Source of the DNA: Knoxdaviesia capensis
Lineage: Eukaryota; Ascomycota; Sordariomycetes; Microascales; Gondwanamycetaceae
Assembly: GCA_001510575.1 (NCBI GenBank)
Contig: LNGK01000003.1
Span: forward strand, 6,883 to 70,882
Reading direction: 5' to 3'
DNA length: 64,000 bases
Shown: positions 10,864-20,651 of the stretch, one piece after another
Layout: every line of letters begins with the position of its first letter
Numbering within the stretch: position 1 is the stretch's first letter
The notes under the pieces: model-generated
Seen by the model: the letters and a program-made list of their open reading frames with translations, nothing else
The model's database searches: none
What the model was told of the DNA's origin: nothing
Position numbers and translations under genes: made by a program

Positions 10864-12045
10864 TCATTGCTCACTGGGCTTGAAAGGATTCGCGCGGATG
10901 TACGTGCTGATATCGGCCTGGTGGCTGAGGGTGTTCAGATAGTCGTGCACCTGCGGGAGGATGCTCGTGTTTTCACTGCGGTTTGTGAACTCGGGGATCT
11001 CGACCAGGTTGTGCGGCTCGCTGCGGGCCTTGGCAGCAGTGTCGTCAATAAGGACGGTGTTGGTTTGGTCCCAGCGCTGGTGGCCGTCGGACGTGAATTC
11101 CGGGTGCGAGCACATGACGGTGGGGTCAGACCACAGGCGATTGAGGCGCTTGTAGCACTGCACCTTCTGGTTGAAGTCGTCGGCGGACAGGCCGAACTTG
11201 TCGCGGCCCCAGATGGCGACGACGCGCGTCATCTGCTCGGGGGTGAGCAGCTGCTGGGCCATGCGGCGCACGTTCTCGGGGCGCGCGGAGGACCAGATCA
11301 CCACGACGAAGGTCTCGATGACATACTCGAGGAACATCTTGGCGAAGGGCCGCTCGACGAACCGCGTCGGCTTCGCCTTGCTGGGCCGGAACAGCAGCGT
11401 GCCGTTCAGGTCCAGCACCACCAGGATGGTGCGCGGCGCCGCGAGCGTGACCGGTGGGCGCGACGCCTGCGCGAGGTACTCGGCGGACGGCTCGGGGATG
11501 CCGCCCGACGCGGCGCTGGGCTCGGCCTTGGGGCTGGAGCCCTTGCGCGCCACGGTCTCGCGGGGGGTGTTGTTATCACTATCATGCGGCTTCGCCTTCT
11601 TGCCCTTTGGCTGCGCGGGCTTGGGGGCCTTGGGGGTCTTAGGGGCCTTGGCCTTGTCGCTCTCGCTGGTGGGCTGGTTGGATATGGGCCGCTTAAGGAT
11701 CATCGGGGTTGTCACCATCGGCTTGGTCGGGAGGAGAGGCGGGTTCTCGGCGCCATTCGCGGGAGGCGCGGGCAGAACACTCGAGCCCGGAGGGGACGGT
11801 AATGGTTGGACCGGGTTGTCGGTTCCGGTCTCCATGGTGAAGGAGGACTTTGTCGTTCGAATGTGTCGACTGGATAAGGGGGAGTCGCAGAGACGTCGAG
11901 GAGGTGGGATGAACGGTGCAGGCTGCGAACTCTGCAAGAATGGCGATTTGGAGGGGAGAGAAGACGAAAGAGAATTTCGATGGCTCAAAACAGACTTCCG
12001 GGAAAGTGTGTCAATAGCACTACGAGTCCAGACGCGGTACAGCAT
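10864..12045 (-). CDS. FCP1-homology (NIF-type) HAD protein with a DLNGT active-site motif
   Basis: This protein of about 393 residues has a C-terminal FCP1/NLI-interacting-factor HAD domain (about 205-375). Motif I reads VVLDLNGTLLFR, with the nucleophile-position Asp212 present but the second Asp replaced by Asn214. Motif II is WSSARPENV (about 251) and the late acidic motif is VLIDDT (331-336). Active FCP1/SCP/Tim50-type phosphatases have DxDGT, where the second Asp is the general acid. Loss of that acid suggests weak or no phosphatase activity, perhaps a binding role. The N-terminus (MLYRVWTRSAIDTLSRK) is basic and Ser-rich and could target mitochondria. An internal ATG at 11835 would give a shorter form starting METGTDNP. 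Residues 110-200 form a Pro/Lys-rich linker. The open frame extends further upstream, but that part is hydrophobic and probably untranslated. The exact target is unknown. Confidence 0.82.
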   Translation of the reverse strand: MLYRVWTRSAIDTLSRKSVLSHRNSLSSSLPSKSPFLQSSQPAPFIPPPRRLCDSPLSSRHIRTTKSSFTMETGTDNPVQPLPSPPGSSVLPAPPANGAENPPLLPTKPMVTTPMILKRPISNQPTSESDKAKAPKTPKAPKPAQPKGKKAKPHDSDNNTPRETVARKGSSPKAEPSAASGGIPEPSAEYLAQASRPPVTLAAPRTILVVLDLNGTLLFRPSKAKPTRFVERPFAKMFLEYVIETFVVVIWSSARPENVRRMAQQLLTPEQMTRVVAIWGRDKFGLSADDFNQKVQCYKRLNRLWSDPTVMCSHPEFTSDGHQRWDQTNTVLIDDTAAKARSEPHNLVEIPEFTNRSENTSILPQVHDYLNTLSHQADISTYIRANPFKPSEQ

Positions 12046-12636
12046 ATGCCTTCTTTCCTTTAAGGAGTTGTTGTGACAGAGGATTGAAAATATGAGGGGA
12101 GGGCGCGCTACTAAAAAGACGGGGATCCTAAAATCAAAGATGCGAGCCAAACTGTAAACATATGAGAAGAAAAGAAAACAAGAAGCCAATTCCAAAACAA
12201 AAACAAGGAATAAACACGGCTGGTTAACAAGCAATGAATCACATATGCAGTATAGCAAACAGTGTAGAAATTAAGGTGGAGATCTCAAATTCTGATGTAT
12301 ATTTGAAGATTTGTTTAAATTCTTGCCCTGGATAGGAGATAAGATAAGATAGTGAATCGGGAAGTGGGACTTCACTTAACTGATCCAATGGCAGACAATT
12401 AATTGACTCTGCCTTTGCTCTCCTTTACCTTTTATTTCTTCTTCCTTTTGTTTCTGGATCCTTTATAGTGCACAAAGGTAAATACAGCTCACAGGTCATA
12501 ACTTGTAGGTGATATGATTTTCATGGAACAAACAAGGTTTTGTTGATATGTGAGTTTCAAATGCAGCTCACCTTCTATTTGTCTATGGAACCCTACTGTC
12601 TGCAGATTTGAAGTTGTTCCAGCAACTAGTGTCTAT
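12046..12636. promoter_or_regulatory. Upstream region of the FCP1-like gene with a GATA cluster
   Basis: The region runs from the SDR 3' end to the FCP1-like start. Bases 12331-12352 read GATAGGAGATAAGATAAGAT followed by AG. That is four GATA cores, two of them GATAAG, within 22 bases. Fungal GATA factors such as AreA bind HGATAR, and clustered sites are the effective ones. The cluster is about 290 bases before the ATG of the downstream minus-strand gene. Regulation by nitrogen or iron GATA factors is inferred only. Confidence 0.45.
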
Positions 12637-13149
12637 CTACCATGGTGTAATTCCCTCAATAGCAAGCATTTCGGGCGTTTCAAGGTCCGCACCGCGCTTC
12701 CCAGTCACGATATCAACAAGCGCCAGAGCCGGATCACGGGCCGACCGAGCTCCCCACTGAACGCGGACGGCGCGACCCTCCTGGCCGGTAAGGTTGGTGA
12801 CACAGAAGTCTGAGTTGAAAACAAAGACCTTGCACCCCCAGTCGGCAAAGTTGGCGCGGGAGCACGCGGCCAGCCTGTCCAGCGCCGCCTCGATCTGGAC
12901 GACATCGATCTTCGCCCTGAGCTCGCTGCCGTGGGCCTCTTGAAGATCCTTCAGGGCCTTCTCTCCTTTCTCGACCGGCCGGCTTCCCATGAGGATCTCC
13001 ACATTCTCAAGCGCCTGCGAAAGAGCAAGAACTGTCTCCAGGCCGATACCGCTGTTTGCGCCTATACAACAGGTTAGTTTGGCGAACTACAGCGCCAGGG
13101 CAAGCATGCATATACCGGTGATGAAAATAACTTCTCCGGAGGATGCCAT
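12637..13149 (-). CDS. Short-chain dehydrogenase with internal deletion (likely inactive)
   Basis: Two exons, 13149-13116 and 13061-12637, encode 152 residues; the 54-base intron has GTATAT..TATAG ends and a CTAAC branch site. The start reads MASSGEVIFITG and continues ANSGIGLE across the splice. This is the classic SDR cofactor motif TGxxxGIG, followed by a second beta-alpha unit (MGSRPVEKGEKAL). After about residue 80 the protein jumps to what resembles the C-terminal end of the family (FADWGCKVFVF.., then VDIVTGKRGADLE) and a final GITPW. The middle, which should hold the NNAG motif, catalytic Ser and YxxxK, is missing. Intact relatives are about 240-300 residues. The frame is open and the intron canonical, so it may still be expressed, but it should not be an active reductase. 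It could equally be a young pseudogene. Confidence 0.7.
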
Positions 13150-15383
13150 GTCGTGACTGTTGTTCTATGAGCTGTCTGAGTGAGCTGCTAATTGGGGGTG
13201 GAATGGCAGATGTCTGATGAGGAATGTGATGATTATGAGTCTGAACATCCTCTCAATGATTACGGCGTTTCCTCTTGATCTTGTAGATGTCCTGAGAACC
13301 ACCTAAGCTGCTGGCGATCGGAACCGAGATGGCTCCTTCACTGCAAATGCCTCCATCACCAGAGTGGAAAGCCCTCACATATTCTTCACCCCGTATATAT
13401 TCATCGAACCGGAGATTACGGAGACGAAGAGGCCATATCTGCGGCTGAAGAAAAGCAATGGAGTTCTTTCTGGTGTGACCCCAGGTTTATGTAGATTTTA
13501 TAGACTGAGGATAAGGTCAAAGCGCCCCACAAGACACGGCGGCATCTTGGGCTCCGTGGTTGCGACATCATGACAACCCGAGAACCCCAATTTGAAGAAG
13601 TCAAGGCCTGAAAACTAACTGTGACATAACGCCTGTTCTCCTTGTTTCCGTATATATGTGAGAATGCTGTGTTGGACTAACAATGAAGAAGAAATATAAT
13701 GAGAACCGCAAATGTCAGCAGCGGCGGTTATCGATTTGGCGACTCCAGGATAAAACAGGGCATGTCAGCGGGAAAGCCGAGGAAAACGGGAGGACCCGAA
13801 TTTAGCTCCGACATGAAATAATGTATGCAGTCAGAACATGATTCTTGAGGTATACTTCAAATGGGGGTCTTCAAGCCTCGGAGTCCACGGTCCCGAGGTT
13901 GAAAGAGGACCGTGACGGGAACTCACAGCTTCAGCTCCGGGGTGGCAGCCTCTCGTAAACTCGCTAACTGTTCCGGGCAGATGCGCGGTCGGCCGGGGCA
14001 GAGAGGGGGCATCGAGACGCCAGTGAAGCCGGTAGAGCATATGCCACCCAATTCAAATTGAACTTTTGTTTCTATGTGACCCAAACAAGAAGAAGCCCCT
14101 CAGGTGCCCAGGTCGGAGATATTCCCGGAACCGAACCGGCCTGCCGCGGACCGACATAATAAATCCGGGGTTGCCAAGACTGGCCGGGGCTCCGTGCGGA
14201 TGGATACGGAGAGCTGTGCGGCCTCGGTGCGAGGCTGGTACACGGAATCAACTGCTGATCGCCGCACGTCGGGCTTTCATCCGGGTCCGGCGGGAATGTG
14301 TTTTGGCAATGGGTGCGATGCCGGAGTGTGTGTCGGGTGAGGCCGAGTCCCCTGAGGGAAACTCGTGTTGACTCGTGTTGACTCATGATGATCTCAATGC
14401 TATGCGGTTGTGCAACGCAATGCAACTGCTGTATATACATCCATGAATTGGTGATCTGCATTGCTTTTTCTGTTTTCATTTCCTGGCTGGTTATTTCTCC
14501 AGTTCTGCCGATGCGCGACGCTCCGGGAGGCGGCCCCACCCGGACCCGGAAGTCTGGGATTTGGATAATGAGAGTCAGGCCGGCCGATCGGCCGACTGAT
14601 ATCCACGGCCATCGAATCAGCACCCACTTTCCCAAAACAAATTGTTTCTTGGTTCTCTTGAAGGACACATAGGCTTTTGCTGTTATGTAACATACGAGTA
14701 ACCCACATCCCTGGGCGTTCGTCTCAACTCCAGAAGCATGGATTGCTTTTTATTGCTTGAGGATGGAAAGTCTACCGGAAACTGGCTTTAAGCGAGTCTA
14801 GCCACTATTATATGATAATTTGAGCATTCAATACACGCTCTGGCTATTGGGCTTTTCTTGAAACATTCCTCTTCTTGGAAGTTAGCCGGTTGGATATCAG
14901 ACTCAGGCCACGTTGTGAGTACCTTATCTGACTCTTAACTACATAGGCCAGCTTGACCATTGATTTGGCATTCAATATGTGAAGAAGATTTCGAACACTT
15001 TTCCCTGATGTTATACTCTACGATTGACGCTGATCGTCGTCGTTGCAAGAGGCCAGCCGACTTGAGTTGGCCCGCCATATTAGCGTTATGCCAATGGGGG
15101 GTTTAACCCTAGTACATAGGGTTTTGGACCACCTCTATCAAACACACTTTTTTTTTCGGTTGGCTGGAGGAATGACTTCCATAAAATTTCTCCCACCAAC
15201 AACTCCAAAAGCCAACTCCCAATACTTCTGCTCATCAAAACCAACTTTATCCCCTTCTACCGCCAGCCTCCTTTCCTCTGAAATTTACTTCACGTTTCAC
15301 AACACACCAAGATCAGTGACTCGGCTTTCTTAGGTCTCTCTCGCCCCTCTGAGGTGTCCACCATTTGGACGTCAACAAACAAA
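13150..15383. other. Gene-poor gap of 2.2 kb
   Basis: This lies between the divergent starts of the SDR and RRP36. Overlapping short open frames occur at 13.4, 14.1 and 14.4-14.7 kb on both strands, but none resembles a protein family or has a credible gene structure. A triplicated 10-base repeat lies at 14361-14390. A TATA-like TATATACA occurs near 14433. A T-run and the RRP36 leader occupy the right end. Confidence 0.5.
14361..14390. repeat. Three tandem 10-base units containing TGACTCA
   Basis: The units read ACTCGTGTTG, ACTCGTGTTG and ACTCATGATG. The junction of units two and three creates TGACTCA (14379-14385), the consensus bound by Gcn4/CpcA-type bZIP regulators. No gene start lies nearby, so a regulatory role is speculative. 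Confidence 0.5.
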
Positions 15384-16205
15384 ATGGACAACGATTTCGA
15401 AAGCCGGCGGCGGACAAGAAACGAGGGGAGCAAGAAAACGCAGAAGTTCCAATCACTGTCGTCTCTACACCAGGTCGAACCCCAAGATTTCCGAGCACAG
15501 CTGCAACGGCAACGGAAACGGCCACAGCAACAGGACGATGAAGACGACGCTGCAGAGGCTGCACCCCGCGGCCGCCACGAACCGCACGACGAGCGCGCGG
15601 CGAACTGGCAGGAGCTGAACCAGCGCGAGCGAGCGCGGCGGCCGCCGCCGCTCGACAAGCACGCGCCGCAGGAGATGTCGAGCAAGAAGCGGGTCTCGCG
15701 GACGCGCGACCAGCCGGGCCTGCAGGCGGCGCCCAAGCCGCGCGACCCGCGCTTCACCCCGCTGACCGGCACGCTGGACGACGGCCACGTGCGCAAGGCG
15801 TACGCGTTCCTGTCGGAGTACCGCGACGACGAGATGCGGGCGCTGCGCGAGCAGATCAAGGCCACCAAGGACGCCGCGCAGCGCGACGCGCTCAAGGCGC
15901 AGCTGATGTCGATGACGTCGCGCAAGAAGGCCGAGGACCTGCGCGAGCAGCAGCGCCAGGTGCTCGAGGCCCACAAGCAGCGCGAAAAGGACCTGGTCAA
16001 GCAGGGCAAGACGCCGTTCTTCCTCAAGCGCTCCGAGCAGAAGAAGCAGGTCCTCAAGGAGCAGTTCGCCGACTTGACCCCGAAGCAGGCCGACCATGCT
16101 ATCATGCGCCGTCGCAAGAAGCTGGCGTCGAGAGAGAAGAAGGAGCTGGTGTCGCTGGAACGTGTCGATGCTGGCATGCGGTCGGCTGGACGGGCTCGGA
16201 AGTAG
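15384..16205 (+). CDS. rRNA biogenesis protein RRP36
   Basis: RRP36 is a nucleolar factor of the small-subunit processome needed for early cleavages of pre-rRNA. This intronless gene encodes 273 residues from the ATG at 15384 (MDNDFESRRRTRN); an in-frame GTG 30 bases earlier is not a likely start. The N-terminal half is charged and disordered, with acidic and Arg/Pro-rich parts. The conserved core begins at KPRDPRFTPLTGTLDDGHVR and continues AYAFLSEYRDDEM. It is followed by a long Lys/Arg/Glu-rich helix with the typical QGKTPFFLKRSEQKKQVL segment. The C-terminus has RRRKKLASREKK followed by a basic tail. Length and motif order match fungal RRP36. It converges on the COQ8-type gene. Confidence 0.93.
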   Translation: MDNDFESRRRTRNEGSKKTQKFQSLSSLHQVEPQDFRAQLQRQRKRPQQQDDEDDAAEAAPRGRHEPHDERAANWQELNQRERARRPPPLDKHAPQEMSSKKRVSRTRDQPGLQAAPKPRDPRFTPLTGTLDDGHVRKAYAFLSEYRDDEMRALREQIKATKDAAQRDALKAQLMSMTSRKKAEDLREQQRQVLEAHKQREKDLVKQGKTPFFLKRSEQKKQVLKEQFADLTPKQADHAIMRRRKKLASREKKELVSLERVDAGMRSAGRARK

Positions 16206-16544
16206 GTGTGCGGTTGTGGTGAACTTTCACATGGAGGTGGAACCTTGCGATGATTTTACGATTTTGCTGTACCAAGGCGTCATTCACGAACATGAGATAA
16301 ACGCATGCTTTTAATCAAGTCTATTCTGTATCCCAGACACTAAATATACATGTCCATCCCCTAATGGATGTACCCGGACGGTCCTAGTTTTGCTTGCTCC
16401 TCTAAGTAAACTGAAAGATCATAAACGTACAATGTGAACTGATACACTCCCACGAAAAAAAAAGGGAAAGAGATACAACGCCCGTAGAGCAATGGAGAGA
16501 ACAAGTGAGTAGAGACAAAAGAAAAAGAGAAAGCGGGAGCAAAG
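16206..16544. other. Short convergent intergenic region
   Basis: These 339 bases hold the 3' ends of RRP36 and the COQ8-type gene. Only T- and A-rich tracts suitable for polyadenylation were seen. Confidence 0.6.
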
Positions 16545-18677
16545 CTACACATCCCGTCCACTTGCGCCAAGCGCATTCTGGAACAGCTCGCGACACCGCA
16601 CCTTGCTGCCCAAGCGCGCACACAGAAGGAACACACCGCTGAGCTTGCGGTGCAGACTGTACGTCTCCTCCGGCGGCGGGGTGAGCCGCTCGCGGATCAT
16701 CACGGGGATGAGGTCGCGCACGCGGTCGGTAATCGTCTGGTCGGCAAAGTCGTACACGGCGGGCGCGGTGTCCAGGAACGGCTCGGCGAGCGTCATGATC
16801 GACTGCACGTGGGCGGCGACCATGGCGCGGCTCTCCAGGCCCGTCAGATAGCCAAGGGCGTGCGAGATGTCTGCGACGGCGGCGGTGTCGCCGCGCGCGG
16901 CCGCCCGCAGCAGGCCGACGTACTGCGCGACGAACGGCTCGGGGAACTCGCGCGACGCGCCAAAGTCCAGCAGCTCGAGGCGGTCCGTCGCGGCGTTGAA
17001 CAGGAAGTTCGTCCAGTTCGGGTCCGTCTGCATGAAGCGGAACTCGGCGATCTCGCGCAGGCTGAGCCGCAGGATCTGCGTGCCGATCCAGTCGCGCTGC
17101 GCCTGCGAGAACGCCTCGACCCGCGTCACCGGCTGGCCCTCCAGGAAGTCCATCGTCAGCACCTGCGCGCCCGACGCTGCGGCATGGACGCGCGGCACGT
17201 CGAACACGCCGTCCTCGCCGCCCGCCGCCAGTAGCTGGCGGTAGCGCGTGGCGCACTCCGCCTCGCGCTTGTAGTCGCACTCCCACCCGAGCTCGGTGCG
17301 TGCGTTCGCAATTGTCTTGTCAAGGTACAGCCCCTTGGGCAGCATCGATGTGGCTGCGAGCAGCATTCCCAGGTTGTCGAGGTCGGAGTTGATCGACGTG
17401 GCCACGCCGGGGAACTGGATCTTGACGGCCACCTTGACGCCGCCGTCACGCAGAGTGGCGCGGTGCACCTGGCCGATCGATGCTGCGGCGATTGGCGTCT
17501 CCTCGAACGTCTCGAAAAGGTCCCGCCACTCGGGGCCGAGATTGGACGTGAGGACCCGGTCGCGCTGCCATGCCGGCATGTAGTCGGCGCCGTCCTGCAC
17601 GCGCTGCAGCACCTCGACGAGGGCCGGCGGCAGCGCCTTGGAGTCTTGGAAACTCATCATCTGGCCCATCTTCAGCGCGGCTCCACGCATCTTCGACAAC
17701 TTGGACACGAGCCGCTCCATATTGGAGCCGCTTAGCAGGACCGAGCCTTCGCCGCTGCCCATGCCCACCGCGCGGCTCATGCTTTCGGTTAGAGCTCCGC
17801 CGAGCATGCCGGCCGCAAGTCCACCATAGTTCCACAGTCTTCCCATTCTTGTTGACGGGACCCGGGATTCTCGAAGCTGGTTTGGTTGCCGCGGGGTGGT
17901 CGTTTTGGGTTCGCTTTCGAGCGGCTGCGCAGCTGTCTGGGTGATCGGGCTTTCTGTCGATGAAGGCGCGGCTACTGTAGGCGGCGATGGCGCAATGGGG
18001 GGAGGTATCGGTGTCTCAACGGTAAGTTTCGCTGGCTCGGGTTTTACTCGAGGCACAGACTCTGTCTTCACCACCGGGGCTTCGGGAACCGCGGCCTCCG
18101 GGACTGACTTCGCGACCGACGGAGCGAAGCTGGCCTGGTTCTCCTGAATGAGGTCATGTATCCGCGGAAACGGCGCCGGTTTGCGACCAGCTGCCTGTAG
18201 CTTCGCCTTCTGGGCCGGTCCCAGACCCCCCAAAAGCCGTGATCCACGAGTCGTCCGGAACAAGCTTCCAACATCGATATCGTCGGGGATACTGGGGTCC
18301 TCGTCAACAGGAGGTGTGGGCGCTGCTTGTGCCTTTACATCGGGCTCGCTCGGGGCCGGTTCGACCGGGCTTGGTATTGTCGACCTCTGGATTGAGGGTG
18401 CCTCGGGGGGGACGTCTCGGGGCGCGGTCGGGGTGGGTGCGATCGGAGCAGGAGCTGCGGGAGGAGTCGGACTCGACGGTGTAGCGTTCGCAGCAGCCGC
18501 ATCGGTCTCGGCTGCTGGACTGTCGGCAGACTCGGACGGCGCAGACGGCCGCACCGCTGTCGGCCGGGTCACGTATGCGTCCCATTGCCGCGACCGGAGA
18601 GCGGCGTGTCGGGCCGCCACCGACCGCGTTGCCGACGCAACGGCGGCGAGGTCGACGAGCACGTCGGCGAAGCGCAT
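16545..18677 (-). CDS. COQ8/ABC1 atypical kinase (coenzyme Q biosynthesis, mitochondrial)
   Basis: This is a UbiB-family atypical kinase/ATPase that supports the ubiquinone synthesis complex on the matrix side of the inner mitochondrial membrane. It is a single exon of 710 residues. Residues 1-270 form a targeting region and a long Pro/Ala/Ser-rich linker. The catalytic region follows with all hallmark motifs: KxGQ as KMGQ (336-339), the Ala-rich loop AAAS (397-400) that replaces the usual Gly-rich loop, the VAVK lysine (Lys419), ECDYKREAE (about 466), TDPNWTNF (551-558) in place of HRD, and DFG (571-573). The QTDPNWTNF form is characteristic of the COQ8 branch rather than other ADCK-like proteins. 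The gene lies just downstream of ESS2 on the same strand. Confidence 0.94.
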   Translation of the reverse strand: MRFADVLVDLAAVASATRSVAARHAALRSRQWDAYVTRPTAVRPSAPSESADSPAAETDAAAANATPSSPTPPAAPAPIAPTPTAPRDVPPEAPSIQRSTIPSPVEPAPSEPDVKAQAAPTPPVDEDPSIPDDIDVGSLFRTTRGSRLLGGLGPAQKAKLQAAGRKPAPFPRIHDLIQENQASFAPSVAKSVPEAAVPEAPVVKTESVPRVKPEPAKLTVETPIPPPIAPSPPTVAAPSSTESPITQTAAQPLESEPKTTTPRQPNQLRESRVPSTRMGRLWNYGGLAAGMLGGALTESMSRAVGMGSGEGSVLLSGSNMERLVSKLSKMRGAALKMGQMMSFQDSKALPPALVEVLQRVQDGADYMPAWQRDRVLTSNLGPEWRDLFETFEETPIAAASIGQVHRATLRDGGVKVAVKIQFPGVATSINSDLDNLGMLLAATSMLPKGLYLDKTIANARTELGWECDYKREAECATRYRQLLAAGGEDGVFDVPRVHAAASGAQVLTMDFLEGQPVTRVEAFSQAQRDWIGTQILRLSLREIAEFRFMQTDPNWTNFLFNAATDRLELLDFGASREFPEPFVAQYVGLLRAAARGDTAAVADISHALGYLTGLESRAMVAAHVQSIMTLAEPFLDTAPAVYDFADQTITDRVRDLIPVMIRERLTPPPEETYSLHRKLSGVFLLCARLGSKVRCRELFQNALGASGRDV

Positions 18678-19118
18678 GGGGTTGATGGGAGGCGGTTAAT
18701 ACATGAGGGATACAGAAAAAAGATCGTGAATTGCCAGTTGAGCGAAAAGAATGAATGACGGGGAAGGTCGAATGAGTGAGGTTTTAATTTTGACGTGAAG
18801 TTGACGTTCAAGACAAAAAGAAAAAAAAAGCCAAGCTCCGTCCCGAGCTTGAAAAAGTTCCGGAAATCGGGACCAAAAGTATGGATGCACATGCACCTTG
18901 AGACTGACGACATGTCTCAAATCTACGAAGACATCCAGAATAGATACGATTATCTTGTCTACAGAGTGAAAGATACAAGATGGGAGAAGTTCAGGCAAAG
19001 ACACAGAAAGACAGTCTAGTAGAATCAAAAGTGACTGTGTAGTCACATCGCTGGTGGTATTTTCATTCAAGGTCATTAACAGTCATTAGATCACGCTCTA
19101 TAAAATCAAAATCCCACT
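18678..19118. other. Intergenic region upstream of the COQ8-type gene
   Basis: These 441 bases separate the ESS2 stop from the COQ8-type start on the same strand. They are A-rich, with no recognised motif or gene. Confidence 0.5.
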
Positions 19119-20651
19119 TTATTTCTTCTTGCCGGCAGCATCAACCTTCTGGAACCACTCCCGCGACTCATTCTTCTCATTCTTCTGCGTCATCAGCGAC
19201 TTGATAAGCGTGCTAGTGCGCTGATGCGCCGCGGACGGCTGGTGTCCCGGCTTCCGGCGCCGCGAGGCAAACGACGGCGACTTGTAGTTGGCAGCCGATG
19301 ACTTGGACACGGCGGAGCTGTGCGCCTTGGACCACAGCCGCTGCGCCGCAGGCGTCAGGGACTTTGCCCGTAGGCTGGCCGGCAGCTCGGCCATCGGCGT
19401 GCCCTTTTCGCGGCCCTCGTAGCCGTTGCGTGTCGCCTCAGTCCGCTTCTTCACGATCTGGTCGACCATGGCGTGGTGGAGGCGCTCCCGTCGCCGCACA
19501 GCCGGGAGCCGGAACGGGTTTAGTCCGTCGTCAGCGCTGGGGAGCTGCACTGACGGGGTTTCTGACATAACCGAGGCAGTGTCATCTTGGTCATCAACAA
19601 AGGCGTAGCCAGCCACGCGCGGGGTGTCGCCTGCAGAAATTGCACTCCCTGCTGCACTAGTGTCCCGGAAGGCCTCTCTGACTTTGCCGGCCACGGCATC
19701 ACGGATGGCGGACAGCGTAGGTGATGGCGGGCGGGCGATTAGCGTAGATCTATCAGAGGGCACTCGGGTGTTTTCGTGCAGGATCTTCTTGGGCTGCATG
19801 GACGACAGACGGGTGGCGCGCTCAGCAGGGCTTTCTAGGTTCTCGTTGTCCGGCCCCTCAACGGGGAACATGAGAGCATTCATCGGCTTGTGCTTCCACG
19901 TGTCAGGTTGTGCGGGCCGGTCATCGCCGCCGAGGATGGCAAGTCGGTCGCGCTTCATGTATCCGTCGTCAACCAGCTTGCCACTGTCGGCGAGCCGCTG
20001 GCGCACTTCGCGCTGCTTCGTCACGCGGTTGGAGTCCTTCTTGTTTCCGTTCCACACCCACGCGTTGCGCTCCGATCGCTTGCGGTTCAGGCCGTCCATC
20101 ATGGCATAGTAGCTCTCGTTGTCCTCCGACGTGTATTTGGCCTGGAATCCCGAGAGACTGAGGGTGTTGTCAAAGGGGATGGTGCCGGACATGGTAGTCG
20201 ATGCGCTGCTTATGGTGCTCCGTGCAACAGATGCGGGGGTGTCTGCAACATCATGAGACCCAGAGACAGTGTTGGCAGGTGTGGCGCCGACAACGGTAGA
20301 GCTTGCCGGGGTGAGGGCGATATTGCGTCCAACAGTGCTCTGGCCGCGCGTCTGGAAGTCAGACAGCGACTGCGCAGCGCTGTTGATCCATGCGGAGTCC
20401 TTCGAGTCCAGAGCGTTGATGTAGTCTTGCTGGAGCTCAGCCTCTTCCAGGCCAGGAAAGAAGTCGCGGGCGATAATCTTCGACAGAGTCGAGGTGTATG
20501 ATTCCTCGGTGAGAACATCTCTCGGTCGCTTCATGCGCTTGGGGATCGGTGCAGACGGAGGCGGCATGAGCGCCCGCTCAGCGTCAGTTTTGGCGATGGC
20601 AACAGCATGTCGTTCTTGGAGGCTGCTGCCATCCTGAGAGGAAGGAGACAT
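19119..20651 (-). CDS. ESS2/DGCR14 nuclear splicing-associated protein
   Basis: This is a homologue of human ESS2 (DGCR14) and fission yeast Bis1, a nuclear protein associated with late spliceosomes. The single exon encodes 510 residues from the ATG at 20651 (MSPSSQDGSS); the frame stays open upstream, but that part looks like a leader. The family core is clear near the N-terminus: KRPRDVLTEESYTSTLSKII followed by ARDFFPGL and coiled helices. A middle block (YTSEDNESYYAMMDGLNRKR then WVWNG) is also typical. The rest is Ser/Pro/Arg-rich and disordered, with the conserved C-terminal AQRLWSKAHSSAV segment. It is transcribed away from the PP5 gene across a 1 kb interval. Confidence 0.9.
   Translation of the reverse strand: MSPSSQDGSSLQERHAVAIAKTDAERALMPPPSAPIPKRMKRPRDVLTEESYTSTLSKIIARDFFPGLEEAELQQDYINALDSKDSAWINSAAQSLSDFQTRGQSTVGRNIALTPASSTVVGATPANTVSGSHDVADTPASVARSTISSASTTMSGTIPFDNTLSLSGFQAKYTSEDNESYYAMMDGLNRKRSERNAWVWNGNKKDSNRVTKQREVRQRLADSGKLVDDGYMKRDRLAILGGDDRPAQPDTWKHKPMNALMFPVEGPDNENLESPAERATRLSSMQPKKILHENTRVPSDRSTLIARPPSPTLSAIRDAVAGKVREAFRDTSAAGSAISAGDTPRVAGYAFVDDQDDTASVMSETPSVQLPSADDGLNPFRLPAVRRRERLHHAMVDQIVKKRTEATRNGYEGREKGTPMAELPASLRAKSLTPAAQRLWSKAHSSAVSKSSAANYKSPSFASRRRKPGHQPSAAHQRTSTLIKSLMTQKNEKNESREWFQKVDAAGKKK

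Noticed and set aside
10828..12076. Plus-strand frames of 324 and 301 codons
   Set aside because: Both are opposite to the FCP1-like gene, whose motifs are clear; the plus-strand translations are low complexity.
14072..14708. Overlapping frames of about 95-200 codons
   Set aside because: Several frames on both strands are open at once in GC-rich DNA; none has domain features or splice structure.
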